From a bacterium (GTDB lineage: Bacteria; Bdellovibrionota_C; UBA2361; RFPC01), in assembly GCA_009926305.1 (NCBI GenBank), contig RFPC01000016.1, positions 1 through 40,891 on the forward strand: a stretch of 40,891 nucleotides of DNA, written 5' to 3'. The notes below the pieces were generated by a model, which saw only the letters and a program-made list of their open reading frames with translations, did no database searches and was not told the origin of the DNA. The translations under genes were made by a program, and so were the position numbers. Below are positions 16,557-24,538 of this stretch, one piece after another. Numbering within the stretch: the first letter of the stretch is position 1; every line of letters begins with the position of its first letter.

Positions 16557-17275
16557 AGAGCTCCCGCAGATTCGGAGTCAAGGAACCAGAGAGTCCTATC
16601 GGCGGCCCGTTCTCCATAGAGCGCAGGAATCTCAGTTGGTGAGCCCTCCCCACTGAAGATTCGACCGACGATCTCAGCTTTACCGACACCCATTACCAAA
16701 AAGAAAATGCGTTTTGCGGAAAAGAGCGCTTTTGGCGTTAGGCTGATTCGAGAGGTGCCATCGCTAGGATGTGAGCAGCTAAAGACTAAGCGTTCTTCTG
16801 GAACAGGCATGTTAGGAAAAAGAGAGGCCGTGTGCCCATCTTCCCCAATACCGAGCAGAACGATGTCAAATACCTCTTCTCCTTCCCCTGAGATGCCTTG
16901 AGCAAGAAGCGTATTTTCGTAGTCTTCTGCTGCTTGCTCTACGGTTGGAAGAGCAGTATTCATGGCAAAAGCTTCGGGACCCGGTATCGCTCTAAACTGA
17001 TGGAGGAGCGTGTCATGTACCATTCTTTGATTACTTCTTGAATCTTCCTGTGGCACATACCGCTCGTCTCCCCAAAAAAGTGCTACTTGTTGCCACGAGA
17101 CTTCATTTACTCTTGGGGGAAGCCCCAATAATCGATAGACGGAAGCAGGTGTGGTTCCTCCAGCGAGGCATAAAGTACATCGCGGTTGTTCCTCAAGAAC
17201 CTCATTGATTGATGCAACAATCTCATCTGCTACCGTTGTCGGGTATTCATGAGTGGGGATAACTTCTGTCTTCAT
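16553..17275 (-). CDS. pgl: 6-phosphogluconolactonase
   Basis: Pgl (DevB/SOL type) hydrolyses 6-phosphogluconolactone, the second oxidative step of the pentose phosphate pathway. Typical motifs are LCLAGGTTPASVYRLL, FWGDERYVPQEDSRSNQRM and LLGIGEDGHTASLFPN. The ATG at 17275 is preferred over one at 17296 because a GAGGAAG site lies eight bases upstream; this gives 240 residues, the usual size. It follows opcA by 94 bases and its end overlaps the start of the acyl-CoA dehydrogenase gene. Confidence 0.95.
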   Translation of the reverse strand: MKTEVIPTHEYPTTVADEIVASINEVLEEQPRCTLCLAGGTTPASVYRLLGLPPRVNEVSWQQVALFWGDERYVPQEDSRSNQRMVHDTLLHQFRAIPGPEAFAMNTALPTVEQAAEDYENTLLAQGISGEGEEVFDIVLLGIGEDGHTASLFPNMPVPEERLVFSCSHPSDGTSRISLTPKALFSAKRIFFLVMGVGKAEIVGRIFSGEGSPTEIPALYGERAADRTLWFLDSESAGAL

Positions 17276-17369
17276 CACACTCGCTTCCTCTTTCATCTAG
17301 GACATGAATTGCAACCTTGATTACTATAACTCTGACCAAAAGGTCCGTCATCTCTTTTTGTCTTATCTC

Positions 17370-18590
17370 TTACAGAGATGGTAAGGGGCGCCCTCCGGTC
17401 CATGGAGCTTCAGGTGCTGGTGATAGCTCTGTATGGAGCAGGTCCCCTATGTCTAATGAAGCACTCAGGGCATCTCTGTAGGTTGCTGTTGACTCTCCCC
17501 TCGTGTAGTAGCGACGTATGGTAACTTTCGTTGAGCCTTCGTATCGAGGACCAGATAGATGCGATACTGTCTCTCCAGTTTTTAGTGTTGTTTCAAAGTA
17601 TCCCTCGTCTGTCATGTAAATGTGGATTACGTTTGGTGGAGATTCGTGCAACGTGTTCCGCTCAGAAGCTGAGAACGTAAGTTTACAGTCTTGGACTCCG
17701 TGCAGACTGCCTTCGGTGCATGGTACATGCTTGAGTAGCCATCGTCTTCCTTTAGAGGTTATACACTCAATGCCCTTGGCAGAAAGAGAGACCACTCGGC
17801 TCTGTAGTTGAGAGACAAACCATCCCATGAGTAATGCTCCTGACGCAGGTACTCGGTTTTGCTCGTCCACATGAGTTCTTATTTCTATGGCATCTAATGA
17901 TTCATTTATGCGCGAGAGGTTATACTTTAGCGCAACGTTACGCATCTGAGCCCTCCACAAAGCAACTTTTAGCCACTCAACGTCCACAAGTTCACATTCA
18001 GATCTTAGAAGATGGCGGAAAACAGATTCTGAGTCTCCCCAATAACTCGACGAGAAGAGGATAGTCGATGCATCGTTGATGAGGCCATTCACAAGTTGAT
18101 TATTTTCTGGCGCACCGAGAATGATTATTGAGGGACGGAAGCCAACTTGCATTGTCCCACGAACAACACTCAATAGAATGGGCAGAGATGACGGAGTGAT
18201 ACGAGAGAAGATAAGGTCGCTATAACGCTCTCTTCCATCTTCACCTCTAACGATTACACCACCAGCAACGACTTGCTCTTCCAGGGTCTCTCCATGTGGA
18301 AGTGGCATCGCCTTCTCATCTATTCCCTCTGTGAATAAAAAGATTCGACCAGGGTTTACTTCCGAGAAAAACTCCGACCATTCGATCGCGCGATTTTTCT
18401 GGTCAGATTCTATTCGTGTCTTTTGCGTCTTATCAGCCTTAAGATAATCAAGCACGACAGAATTGGCATTCAGGGGCCGTGAAACTCGGCGTCCCTTGCT
18501 CAGCGTTTGCCAACTCTCTTCCATGGCTTGGGCGACGTCTTTGGGCTGTGTTTGCTTTAGATGCCACTCTCTTTCTACTTCATTTTTCAT
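17370..18590 (-). CDS. opcA: Glucose-6-phosphate dehydrogenase assembly protein OpcA
   Basis: OpcA is a redox-responsive activator or assembly factor for glucose-6-phosphate dehydrogenase in cyanobacteria and actinobacteria. The call rests on position, six bases after zwf and before pgl, and on family-like segments: ARTxNLV-type central receptor fold (about 120-190), VDVEWLKVALWRAQMRN (about 205-221), and a C-terminal beta-rich domain. The 406 residues fit the longer members. No signal or membrane segment is seen. The sequence is divergent, so the family call is less certain than the role suggested by the operon. Confidence 0.78.
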   Translation of the reverse strand: MKNEVEREWHLKQTQPKDVAQAMEESWQTLSKGRRVSRPLNANSVVLDYLKADKTQKTRIESDQKNRAIEWSEFFSEVNPGRIFLFTEGIDEKAMPLPHGETLEEQVVAGGVIVRGEDGRERYSDLIFSRITPSSLPILLSVVRGTMQVGFRPSIIILGAPENNQLVNGLINDASTILFSSSYWGDSESVFRHLLRSECELVDVEWLKVALWRAQMRNVALKYNLSRINESLDAIEIRTHVDEQNRVPASGALLMGWFVSQLQSRVVSLSAKGIECITSKGRRWLLKHVPCTEGSLHGVQDCKLTFSASERNTLHESPPNVIHIYMTDEGYFETTLKTGETVSHLSGPRYEGSTKVTIRRYYTRGESTATYRDALSASLDIGDLLHTELSPAPEAPWTGGRPLPSL

Positions 18591-18596
18591 ACAATC

Positions 18597-20117
18597 CTAT
18601 AGGAGACGCCACTTATGGTCGTAGCGGGCCAGTAGATCCTCGCTTTCCTTTGGCCCCCAAGTTCCACTCTCATAGTTATAAAGTGCTGAAGTCCCTTTTT
18701 CCTGCCAAGCTTCGAATAACGGCTCAAGTAGCGACCAGGATTCTTCAATCTCATCACTTCGCGTAAATAGAGTTGCATCACGCTTCATGGCATCAAGCAG
18801 AAGGCGTTCGTATGCTTCTGGAGATGAGAGCGCAAATGAATCTTGATACTGAAAGTCCATGAGAACTGATTTCGCTCGCAATCTTGGTCCCGGCGGTTTG
18901 GAATTTATACAGAAAGAGATCCCCTCTTCTGGTTGTACCTGAATGGCAAGATAATTCTGTTCAAGGCGAGTAGTCAGTCGTCCCTGAAACATAGTTGATG
19001 GTGGTTGTTTGAAGTATATCGCAATCTCCGTTATCCGACGAGGTAGTCGCTTTCCAGCTCGCACATAAATGGGAACTCCACTCCACCTCCAGTTATCGAT
19101 TTCTAACCGCATGGCAGTATATGTTTCGGTTGTTGAACCTCCTTGAACACCCTGCTCATCGTGATAGCCAGCCACTTTCTCACCCGATATGAAGCCAGGA
19201 GCATACTGGGCCCGGATTACTTGAGAGGGCTCTACTCTTTTAAGGGACTTTAATACCTTCACCTTCTCATCTCTGATGCTATCTGGGTCTGATAAGCTGT
19301 AAGGTGGCTCGATGCAAACCAGCGCTAACATCTGTAAGAGATGGTTTTGAATGATGTCTCTGGTTATGCCGCTCTGATCAAAATAGCTTGCTCTCGATCC
19401 AACCCCGATGCTTTCACAGACGGAGATTTGAACATGATCGATATGCTCACGTGACCAAAGTGGTTCAAAAACCCCATTGGCAAAACGGAATACTAAAATA
19501 TTTTGTACTGTTTCTTTTCCAAGGTAGTGATCAATTCGATAGATTTGAGTCTCATCAAAGTATTGTTGAAGTTCCGCGTTTAACTCTCTGGCGGAGTTGA
19601 GATTAAATCCAAAGGGTTTTTCTACAACCAACGCTGATTGTTGAGGTGAGCCCAGTAGCTTCTTTCCAAGTCCGACCGCTTCTAAGTGTTTAGCAATCGG
19701 TCCAAACTGATTTGGAGATGTTGCCAGGTAGAAGAGCGGATTAAAACTTTCTTGAGAGTCCTTCCCCAGCATTTCGATACGAGTTTTTAACTTTTGAAAA
19801 TCATGTGGATTACCACTATCGAGTGGTTGAAAGAAAAGGCGTGATTCGAAACGTGCCCATACGGTTTCATCAAGAGGACGGCGAGAGTACTGTTGCAATG
19901 ACTCTTTGGACCGCTGTCGGAATTCATCATCTGACAGCGGAGTTCGCGACGCTCCGATGATATGAAACTCAGAAGGAAGGTAATCGTCTGCAGCGAGATT
20001 ATAGAGCGCCGGAAGAAGCTTTCTTTGGGTCAAATCTCCTGTAGCCCCAAATATTACTAAGGCCGTACTGGGCGGACGAAGTACCCTGTTCTCACCTTCT
20101 TGAAAGAGCCCTTCCAT
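18597..20117 (-). CDS. zwf: Glucose-6-phosphate 1-dehydrogenase
   Basis: Zwf oxidises glucose 6-phosphate with NADP, the entry to the oxidative pentose phosphate pathway. The Rossmann motif VIFGATGDLTQRKLLPAL begins at residue 21, EKPFG lies at 166-170, and the active-site signature RIDHYLGKE at 194-202 includes the catalytic His region. The frame is open to a TTG at 20132, but the ATG at 20117 has GAGGAA seven bases upstream and gives 506 residues, the normal length. It is directly followed by opcA, its activator. Confidence 0.98.
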   Translation of the reverse strand: MEGLFQEGENRVLRPPSTALVIFGATGDLTQRKLLPALYNLAADDYLPSEFHIIGASRTPLSDDEFRQRSKESLQQYSRRPLDETVWARFESRLFFQPLDSGNPHDFQKLKTRIEMLGKDSQESFNPLFYLATSPNQFGPIAKHLEAVGLGKKLLGSPQQSALVVEKPFGFNLNSARELNAELQQYFDETQIYRIDHYLGKETVQNILVFRFANGVFEPLWSREHIDHVQISVCESIGVGSRASYFDQSGITRDIIQNHLLQMLALVCIEPPYSLSDPDSIRDEKVKVLKSLKRVEPSQVIRAQYAPGFISGEKVAGYHDEQGVQGGSTTETYTAMRLEIDNWRWSGVPIYVRAGKRLPRRITEIAIYFKQPPSTMFQGRLTTRLEQNYLAIQVQPEEGISFCINSKPPGPRLRAKSVLMDFQYQDSFALSSPEAYERLLLDAMKRDATLFTRSDEIEESWSLLEPLFEAWQEKGTSALYNYESGTWGPKESEDLLARYDHKWRLL

Positions 20118-20293
20118 TATGCTGTTCCTCAATGAACTACTTGATTCTCTTTGTATTCCTCATCGTAAGCAGAGTGCCAGATCTTGAGCAGATTCCCAGA
20201 ACATCAACGTACGCACCTAGACTCGATACTAGCATAGGGCGTATTGACCAGAAAACGCATAACCTGGATGAGTCTATGGGAGTTGGCAGCAAT

Positions 20294-21409
20294 TTAAGCC
20301 GCAATGAGCTTAGCCCTCTTCTGTTCTACCGCACTCAGAAGTTCATCATATGATGTTATAAAGGCCTCGACCCCACTTTGCTGAAGCTCCTCAAGGAGGG
20401 CTTCAAGATCAATCCCATGCTCCTCCAGTTCTTGGAGCAAGCTCTTTGCTTCTGGGAGACCCTTTGAGATGGTTTCTCGAATCTCAGCATGAGCGAGGAG
20501 TGACTCTAGCGTTTGGGGTGGTAGCGTATTAACGGTATCGGAGCCGATGAGCTGCTCCACATAGAGAACTGGAGAAAAAGCCGGATTTTTTGTTCCGGTA
20601 CTTGCCCAAAGAGGTCGCTGAGCTCGAACTCCCCTTTCTGAATAGTTCGAGAAGGGGGCGCCCCTAAATATCTCTTCGAATGTCTCGTAGGCAAGCTTTG
20701 AATTTGCTATCCCAACCGCTCCAATGAATTGCTCTGCTGATGTGCCAAGCGTTTCGCCTCTACGGTTGAGCTCTCGTTCAATGATAGAGTCCACTCGGGA
20801 TACAAAAAAGCTTGCTACGGAAGAGATGGTTTTTAGCTGATTCTCATTGAGATTATTGAGCGCACTCAAGAATGCGTTTGCAACATTCCGGTATACAGAA
20901 CAAGAGAAGATCAAAGTAACGTTAACATTAATTCCTTGAGATAAGACTTGTTCGATAGCTCGAATACCTGCCTCTGTTGCCGGTATCTTAATCATGATGT
21001 TCGGTCGCTGTAGTCGGTTCCACAGAGACACCGCGGCTTTGACGGTTTCATCAACATTATGAGCGAGTCTTGGAGATACTTCGATACTCGCATATCCATC
21101 CGCACCATTTGTTTTATTGTAGGTGTCAAGTAACAGATCTGCCGCTGTGCCCACATCGTCGACCATGAGCGTCTCGCAGATTTGTTCTGCGTTATCACCC
21201 CGCCCGGCAAGTTCAGCAATTTTTTCGTCGTAGTGGCTTGTATCTGCAATTGCTTTTTTGAAAATAGTTGGATTACTTGTTAATCCACTCACTCCTAAGT
21301 CGAGAAGGCGCTTCAGTTCACCAGAGCGGAGCACGTCGAGCGAGAGGTTGTCATACCAAATTGATTGTCCCAGGTGATTAATCTGTTCCACATATGTATT
21401 GAGCGCCAT
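20294..21409 (-). CDS. tal: Transaldolase, long (mycobacterial/cyanobacterial) type
   Basis: Transaldolase moves a dihydroxyacetone unit between sugar phosphates, linking the pentose phosphate pathway to glycolysis. The Schiff-base lysine is Lys141 in IMIKIPAT. GVSGLTSNPTIFKKAI, GYASIEVSPRLAHN, GINVNVTLIFS and RPLWASTGTKNP are typical of the 360-380-residue group, not of the short TalB or fructose-6-phosphate aldolase types. It precedes zwf by 176 bases. The tal-zwf-opcA-pgl order matches that of Corynebacterium and relatives. Confidence 0.97.
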   Translation of the reverse strand: MALNTYVEQINHLGQSIWYDNLSLDVLRSGELKRLLDLGVSGLTSNPTIFKKAIADTSHYDEKIAELAGRGDNAEQICETLMVDDVGTAADLLLDTYNKTNGADGYASIEVSPRLAHNVDETVKAAVSLWNRLQRPNIMIKIPATEAGIRAIEQVLSQGINVNVTLIFSCSVYRNVANAFLSALNNLNENQLKTISSVASFFVSRVDSIIERELNRRGETLGTSAEQFIGAVGIANSKLAYETFEEIFRGAPFSNYSERGVRAQRPLWASTGTKNPAFSPVLYVEQLIGSDTVNTLPPQTLESLLAHAEIRETISKGLPEAKSLLQELEEHGIDLEALLEELQQSGVEAFITSYDELLSAVEQKRAKLIAA

Positions 21410-21447
21410 GATTTTCTTTCCTTTAGATTCATCCCCCTCGTCCCTTC

Positions 21448-21485
21448 AGAGTACACCGAGAAAGATAGAGTACACCGAGAAAGAT
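21448..21485. repeat. 19-bp perfect tandem duplication upstream of tal
   Basis: The unit agagtacaccgagaaagat occurs at 21448-21466 and 21467-21485, with the first bases repeated once more. It lies 39 bases upstream of the tal start, in the untranslated leader. Identical copies point to a recent slippage event. Confidence 0.95.
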
Positions 21486-21586
21486 AGAAAGATGAGTTAG
21501 TAGATGAATGTTTTGACGTTGTCCAATGTATACGGCAAAAGTCACCGAGTCACCAGAGAGTTGTAGCAAATTCTCTATGAATGGAC

Positions 21587-21601
21587 GAGAGGAATCCTCT
21601 C
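21587..21601. promoter_or_regulatory. 15-bp inverted repeat upstream of tal
   Basis: GAGAGGA and TCCTCTC flank a single central base, giving an almost perfect dyad about 180 bases upstream of tal. The tight centre suits a protein operator rather than a hairpin. No regulator is known. Confidence 0.4.
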
Positions 21602-21638
21602 TTGTGTATAGACTGTGTTCAGGCGTGGAAGAAAGGGC

Positions 21639-21875
21639 TTATTCCCCTCTTTTAGGCGAAGAGTCACTGAGCTTCTGGGAGGCTCTAACACTTTCGAGTG
21701 TATGCAAGCCATCAGTAATGAGCAGAGCTCTATTGGGTAGTGTTGGCTGTCCGACTCGAACAATCGGAGCTGACCCAGACCGAACAGAGATGCAGTTTCC
21801 AGTTTGTAAAATGTGTCCTCGAGAGCATTGATTTCTGCTGAGTGGACGACGAATAAGGGGTGGAATGCTGTTCAC
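21639..21875 (-). CDS. Small protein of unknown function
   Basis: A 78-codon frame begins with GTG at 21875, preceded by a strong AAAGGAG site six bases away, between rimO and tal. The binding site and spacing are among the best in the window, which is the main argument that it is real. The protein has no membrane segment or signal peptide; it has two Cys (20 and 31), a central hydrophobic, beta-like part (GHILQTGNCISVRSGSAPIV, then GQPTLPNRALLITDG) and a hydrophilic C-terminus. No family is recognised. The alternative is a chance frame in a long spacer; overlapping frames of similar length exist on both strands. Confidence 0.45.
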   Translation of the reverse strand: MNSIPPLIRRPLSRNQCSRGHILQTGNCISVRSGSAPIVRVGQPTLPNRALLITDGLHTLESVRASQKLSDSSPKRGE

Positions 21876-22001
21876 AAAGAGCTCCTTTACACGTTTGAGA
21901 CCTTAAACTCGATTGTCCACCCTAATGGGGTCAGCGAAGTAGTCAAATAAAATCTGTAGATATCTGTCTTTCCTGCCCTTTTTGAGAAGAGATTCCGTTT
22001 C
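21876..22001. other. Spacer between rimO and the small gene
   Basis: No gene is seen. On the minus strand TTGACT (five of six to a -35) is followed after 16 bases by TAGGGT, a weak -10, so a promoter for the small gene is possible but poor. Confidence 0.35.
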
Positions 22002-23495
22002 CTAGAGAGAGGAGAGAGATGTGAGTCTCCCGACAAGGTCATAGCCCGCAATCTCGGTTATTTCTACAGTTCCGAAACTTCCCGCGACACACTCATTTGA
22101 GTCAACTGCTTCTTCAATATCATTGATAATTACCTCTCCATCGACATCAGGACCTTGCCAGGCTGTTCGACCTCTCAGTAACAAATCACTCTCTTGATGT
22201 AATCCCTCCAGCAAAATCGGTTGAGATGTTCCGATGAACTGTTCTAGATATTTTGCTTGAATATCCTGTTGTAGCTCCATGAGATAGTCGCGTCGAGCCA
22301 CCTTCTCTTTCTCTTCGACTTGCCCATCAAGTTCGGCTGATGGAGTTCCTTGTTCTTGTGAATACGTAAAAATTCCCACGTGCTGAAAACGAATCTCTCG
22401 AAGAAAATCAGCAAGCATCTCAATATCATCCTCCGTTTCTCCTGGATGTCCAACAATGAAAGTCGTTCGGAGTGCTACTTCTGGGGCGGTCTCTCTCATC
22501 ATCTCGGCCAACGGACGAGGAGCAAACTTCCCAAGCGGACGTTTCATCGCCTTCAAAACGGATTCGCTCACATGTTGCAGGGGAATATCGAGATAGTTCA
22601 CGACTCTTTTCGCTTCAACGATAACCCTCATGAGTTCTTTTGAAATCCCAAGAGGATAGGCATAGTAGAGGCGTACCCACGGGATTGAAGTCTCTTGATC
22701 GATACATCGAAGGAGTGAAGTAAAGTCGTGAGCTGTCGTTTCATTGTCGGGCTTATTTTCAGAGCTGAGTTTTTTTAGGTCCGACCCATAGGCCGTAAGG
22801 TCTTGAGCAACCAGATTGATTTCTTTTACTCCCTGAGCGGAGAGGTTATTAATCTCAGATACGATGGATTCTGGCTTTCGGCTTCTAAAGGCTCCGCGTA
22901 TTTTCGGAATAATGCAAAAAGAGCACGGTCTATTACAACCTTCTGCGATCTTGACATAGGCAGACACAGCGTCAGTCTCAATGACGCGTGGAAGAGTGTC
23001 GTCATAGAGAAAATAAGGCCTCGCGCCTTCAAGCAAAGGGGAGTCATAACCCTCTTTGGCTGATTCAATAATGCGAAGCAGGTCATTGCCTCCGAGAAAA
23101 TGGTCAACTTCTGGCAGACTTTGTTTGAGCTCAGACCCATATCGCTCAACCATACAACCAACAACAATCAATTTCCGCAGACGTTCTTTCTTCAACTCGG
23201 AGAGGTCGAGGATAGTATCAATACCCTCTTCCACAGCAGGTTGAAGAAAGCCACACGTATTTACGACTGCAACATCTGCCTGTTCAGGATCATCAACGAT
23301 TGAGAAGCCAGAACTCCGAAGTGAACCGAGCATAACCTCAGCATCCACTTGATTTTTAGCGCATCCGAGATTGACTACTGATACGGTTCCTAGAAAGTCT
23401 TTGCTCGCATCACTTTCATCTCTTTGATTTTTCGTAGCGTTATATGTTCCTGGTTCTAGTGATTGTTGTCCGACTATTTTGAATCGTGAAGTCAT
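22002..23495 (-). CDS. rimO: Ribosomal protein S12 methylthiotransferase RimO
   Basis: RimO is a radical-SAM enzyme that methylthiolates the conserved Asp of S12. The N-terminal UPF0004 domain holds three cluster ligands: C45 in NLGCAKN, C81 in NTCGF and C114 in VVGCMVERYG. The radical-SAM cluster is C187, C191 and C194 in CNRPCSFC. A TRAM domain ends the protein. NLGCAKNQVD distinguishes RimO from MiaB. The ATG at 23495 is used; an AGGAGG site formed by the last two lolA codons lies ten bases upstream, so the genes are coupled. About 35 residues before the first motif are extra and poorly conserved. Confidence 0.96.
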   Translation of the reverse strand: MTSRFKIVGQQSLEPGTYNATKNQRDESDASKDFLGTVSVVNLGCAKNQVDAEVMLGSLRSSGFSIVDDPEQADVAVVNTCGFLQPAVEEGIDTILDLSELKKERLRKLIVVGCMVERYGSELKQSLPEVDHFLGGNDLLRIIESAKEGYDSPLLEGARPYFLYDDTLPRVIETDAVSAYVKIAEGCNRPCSFCIIPKIRGAFRSRKPESIVSEINNLSAQGVKEINLVAQDLTAYGSDLKKLSSENKPDNETTAHDFTSLLRCIDQETSIPWVRLYYAYPLGISKELMRVIVEAKRVVNYLDIPLQHVSESVLKAMKRPLGKFAPRPLAEMMRETAPEVALRTTFIVGHPGETEDDIEMLADFLREIRFQHVGIFTYSQEQGTPSAELDGQVEEKEKVARRDYLMELQQDIQAKYLEQFIGTSQPILLEGLHQESDLLLRGRTAWQGPDVDGEVIINDIEEAVDSNECVAGSFGTVEITEIAGYDLVGRLTSLSSL

Positions 23496-23502
23496 AATCC
23501 TA

Positions 23503-24456
23503 CTACCTCCTGACCTTATCTCTGAGGTCTTGTATGTCTGTTCCATCTGGAATGTTTATTTGGAAATCTTTTACGGAAAGGGGGACTCCAAGAGCTCGGT
23601 CATATATCCTGACAGTAGTACGATTACCGTCTGCATCAACAATCTCAGTTGTCTCAGGGAAATAATCCTCGGCATGAAACCGGATCTTTAGCGTCTTTAG
23701 CGCTCCCGCATCATTGAGATTCGGGATGAGAGTCAGTGATATTGCCTCCCCCCTTTGACATCCTTGTATGACTGAGAAGCGCTTACTTAAATCTCCTACG
23801 CCAAGAAGAAAAGAAACTGGGATATCAGAGGTGAAGCTCGAGGCTACATTTTGCACGATGAGCTGCTGGTCAACTGGCTGATAAAGTTGAAATTCATTAT
23901 TGAGAAGTAGAAAGGTCTGAGACTCTGGCTTTTGATACTCCCAGAATAGCTTTCCTGGCATTTCTAACAGCAAGTTGCCGGATGATAGTTCCTCTAGGTC
24001 AAGACTCTTTAGATAAGAACGTTGCTGGAAACTCGCTCTTACCGTCCGAATCCTTTGATAGTGTTCTTGAACTGACTGGAGGGCTGCTTGAGATTTTCCT
24101 TCAGAGAGTATCATTCCAGAACTTTCGTTCTTGTCTCCAGAGAAACCAAAAATAGCGCATGAAGACTGTTTGAGTTGAGAATGAGTGAAGTTGCTTTCTA
24201 TGGCGTTATCCCCGAGCTGATGAGCCACCGCGATAATCTCCGCCAAGGGCGCGGCAATAGCCATGGGCACAGCACCCACCACGGATATGGCAATCAGGAG
24301 CGAGCTCTTAATGAGAAGTGCAAGGAATGTAGTAGTTATGATGGAGACGCACGGAGTTTTTCTCATCGTGAGAGAGTATCCCGAATTGAGAAAAAGACAA
24401 AGAGCAGCGGTAGAATAATAAGCACTCACTCGATTTGGGGAGCTCCGCTTCATCAT
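23503..24456 (-). CDS. lolA: Outer-membrane lipoprotein carrier protein LolA
   Basis: LolA ferries lipoproteins across the periplasm from LolCDE to the outer membrane. The mature part shows VQEHYQRIRTVRASFQQRSY, GNLLLEMPGKLFWEYQKPESQTFLLLNN and YQPVDQQL, the usual start of the LolA beta fold, and ends with FQINIPDGTDI. The N-terminus is long: a hydrophobic stretch around 38-68, ending in AIAAP, is a plausible signal peptide if translation starts at the ATG at 24366; the ATG pair at 24456/24453 opens the frame. About 50 weakly conserved residues lie between the signal and the core. Neither start has a strong binding site. Confidence 0.88.
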   Translation of the reverse strand: MMKRSSPNRVSAYYSTAALCLFLNSGYSLTMRKTPCVSIITTTFLALLIKSSLLIAISVVGAVPMAIAAPLAEIIAVAHQLGDNAIESNFTHSQLKQSSCAIFGFSGDKNESSGMILSEGKSQAALQSVQEHYQRIRTVRASFQQRSYLKSLDLEELSSGNLLLEMPGKLFWEYQKPESQTFLLLNNEFQLYQPVDQQLIVQNVASSFTSDIPVSFLLGVGDLSKRFSVIQGCQRGEAISLTLIPNLNDAGALKTLKIRFHAEDYFPETTEIVDADGNRTTVRIYDRALGVPLSVKDFQINIPDGTDIQDLRDKVRR

Positions 24457-24538
24457 AGGATCTCACTGGGCCTTTAGGATTCGATAATGAGACACTATTC
24501 ACGAGGTCTCGCTGGTATCAAAGGACAATCAGGGGATT

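Larger units (their letters stand above)
21410..21638. other. 229-base spacer upstream of tal
   Basis: No gene is seen. The spacer holds the 19-bp tandem duplication (21448-21485) and the inverted repeat GAGAGGA-a-TCCTCTC (21587-21601). A tal promoter probably lies here, but no strong -35/-10 pair was found. Confidence 0.5.

Noticed and set aside
21526-21831. 101-codon plus-strand open frame between rimO and tal
   Set aside because: No binding site before its start, and it overlaps the minus-strand small frame that has a strong one. Composition is not convincing.
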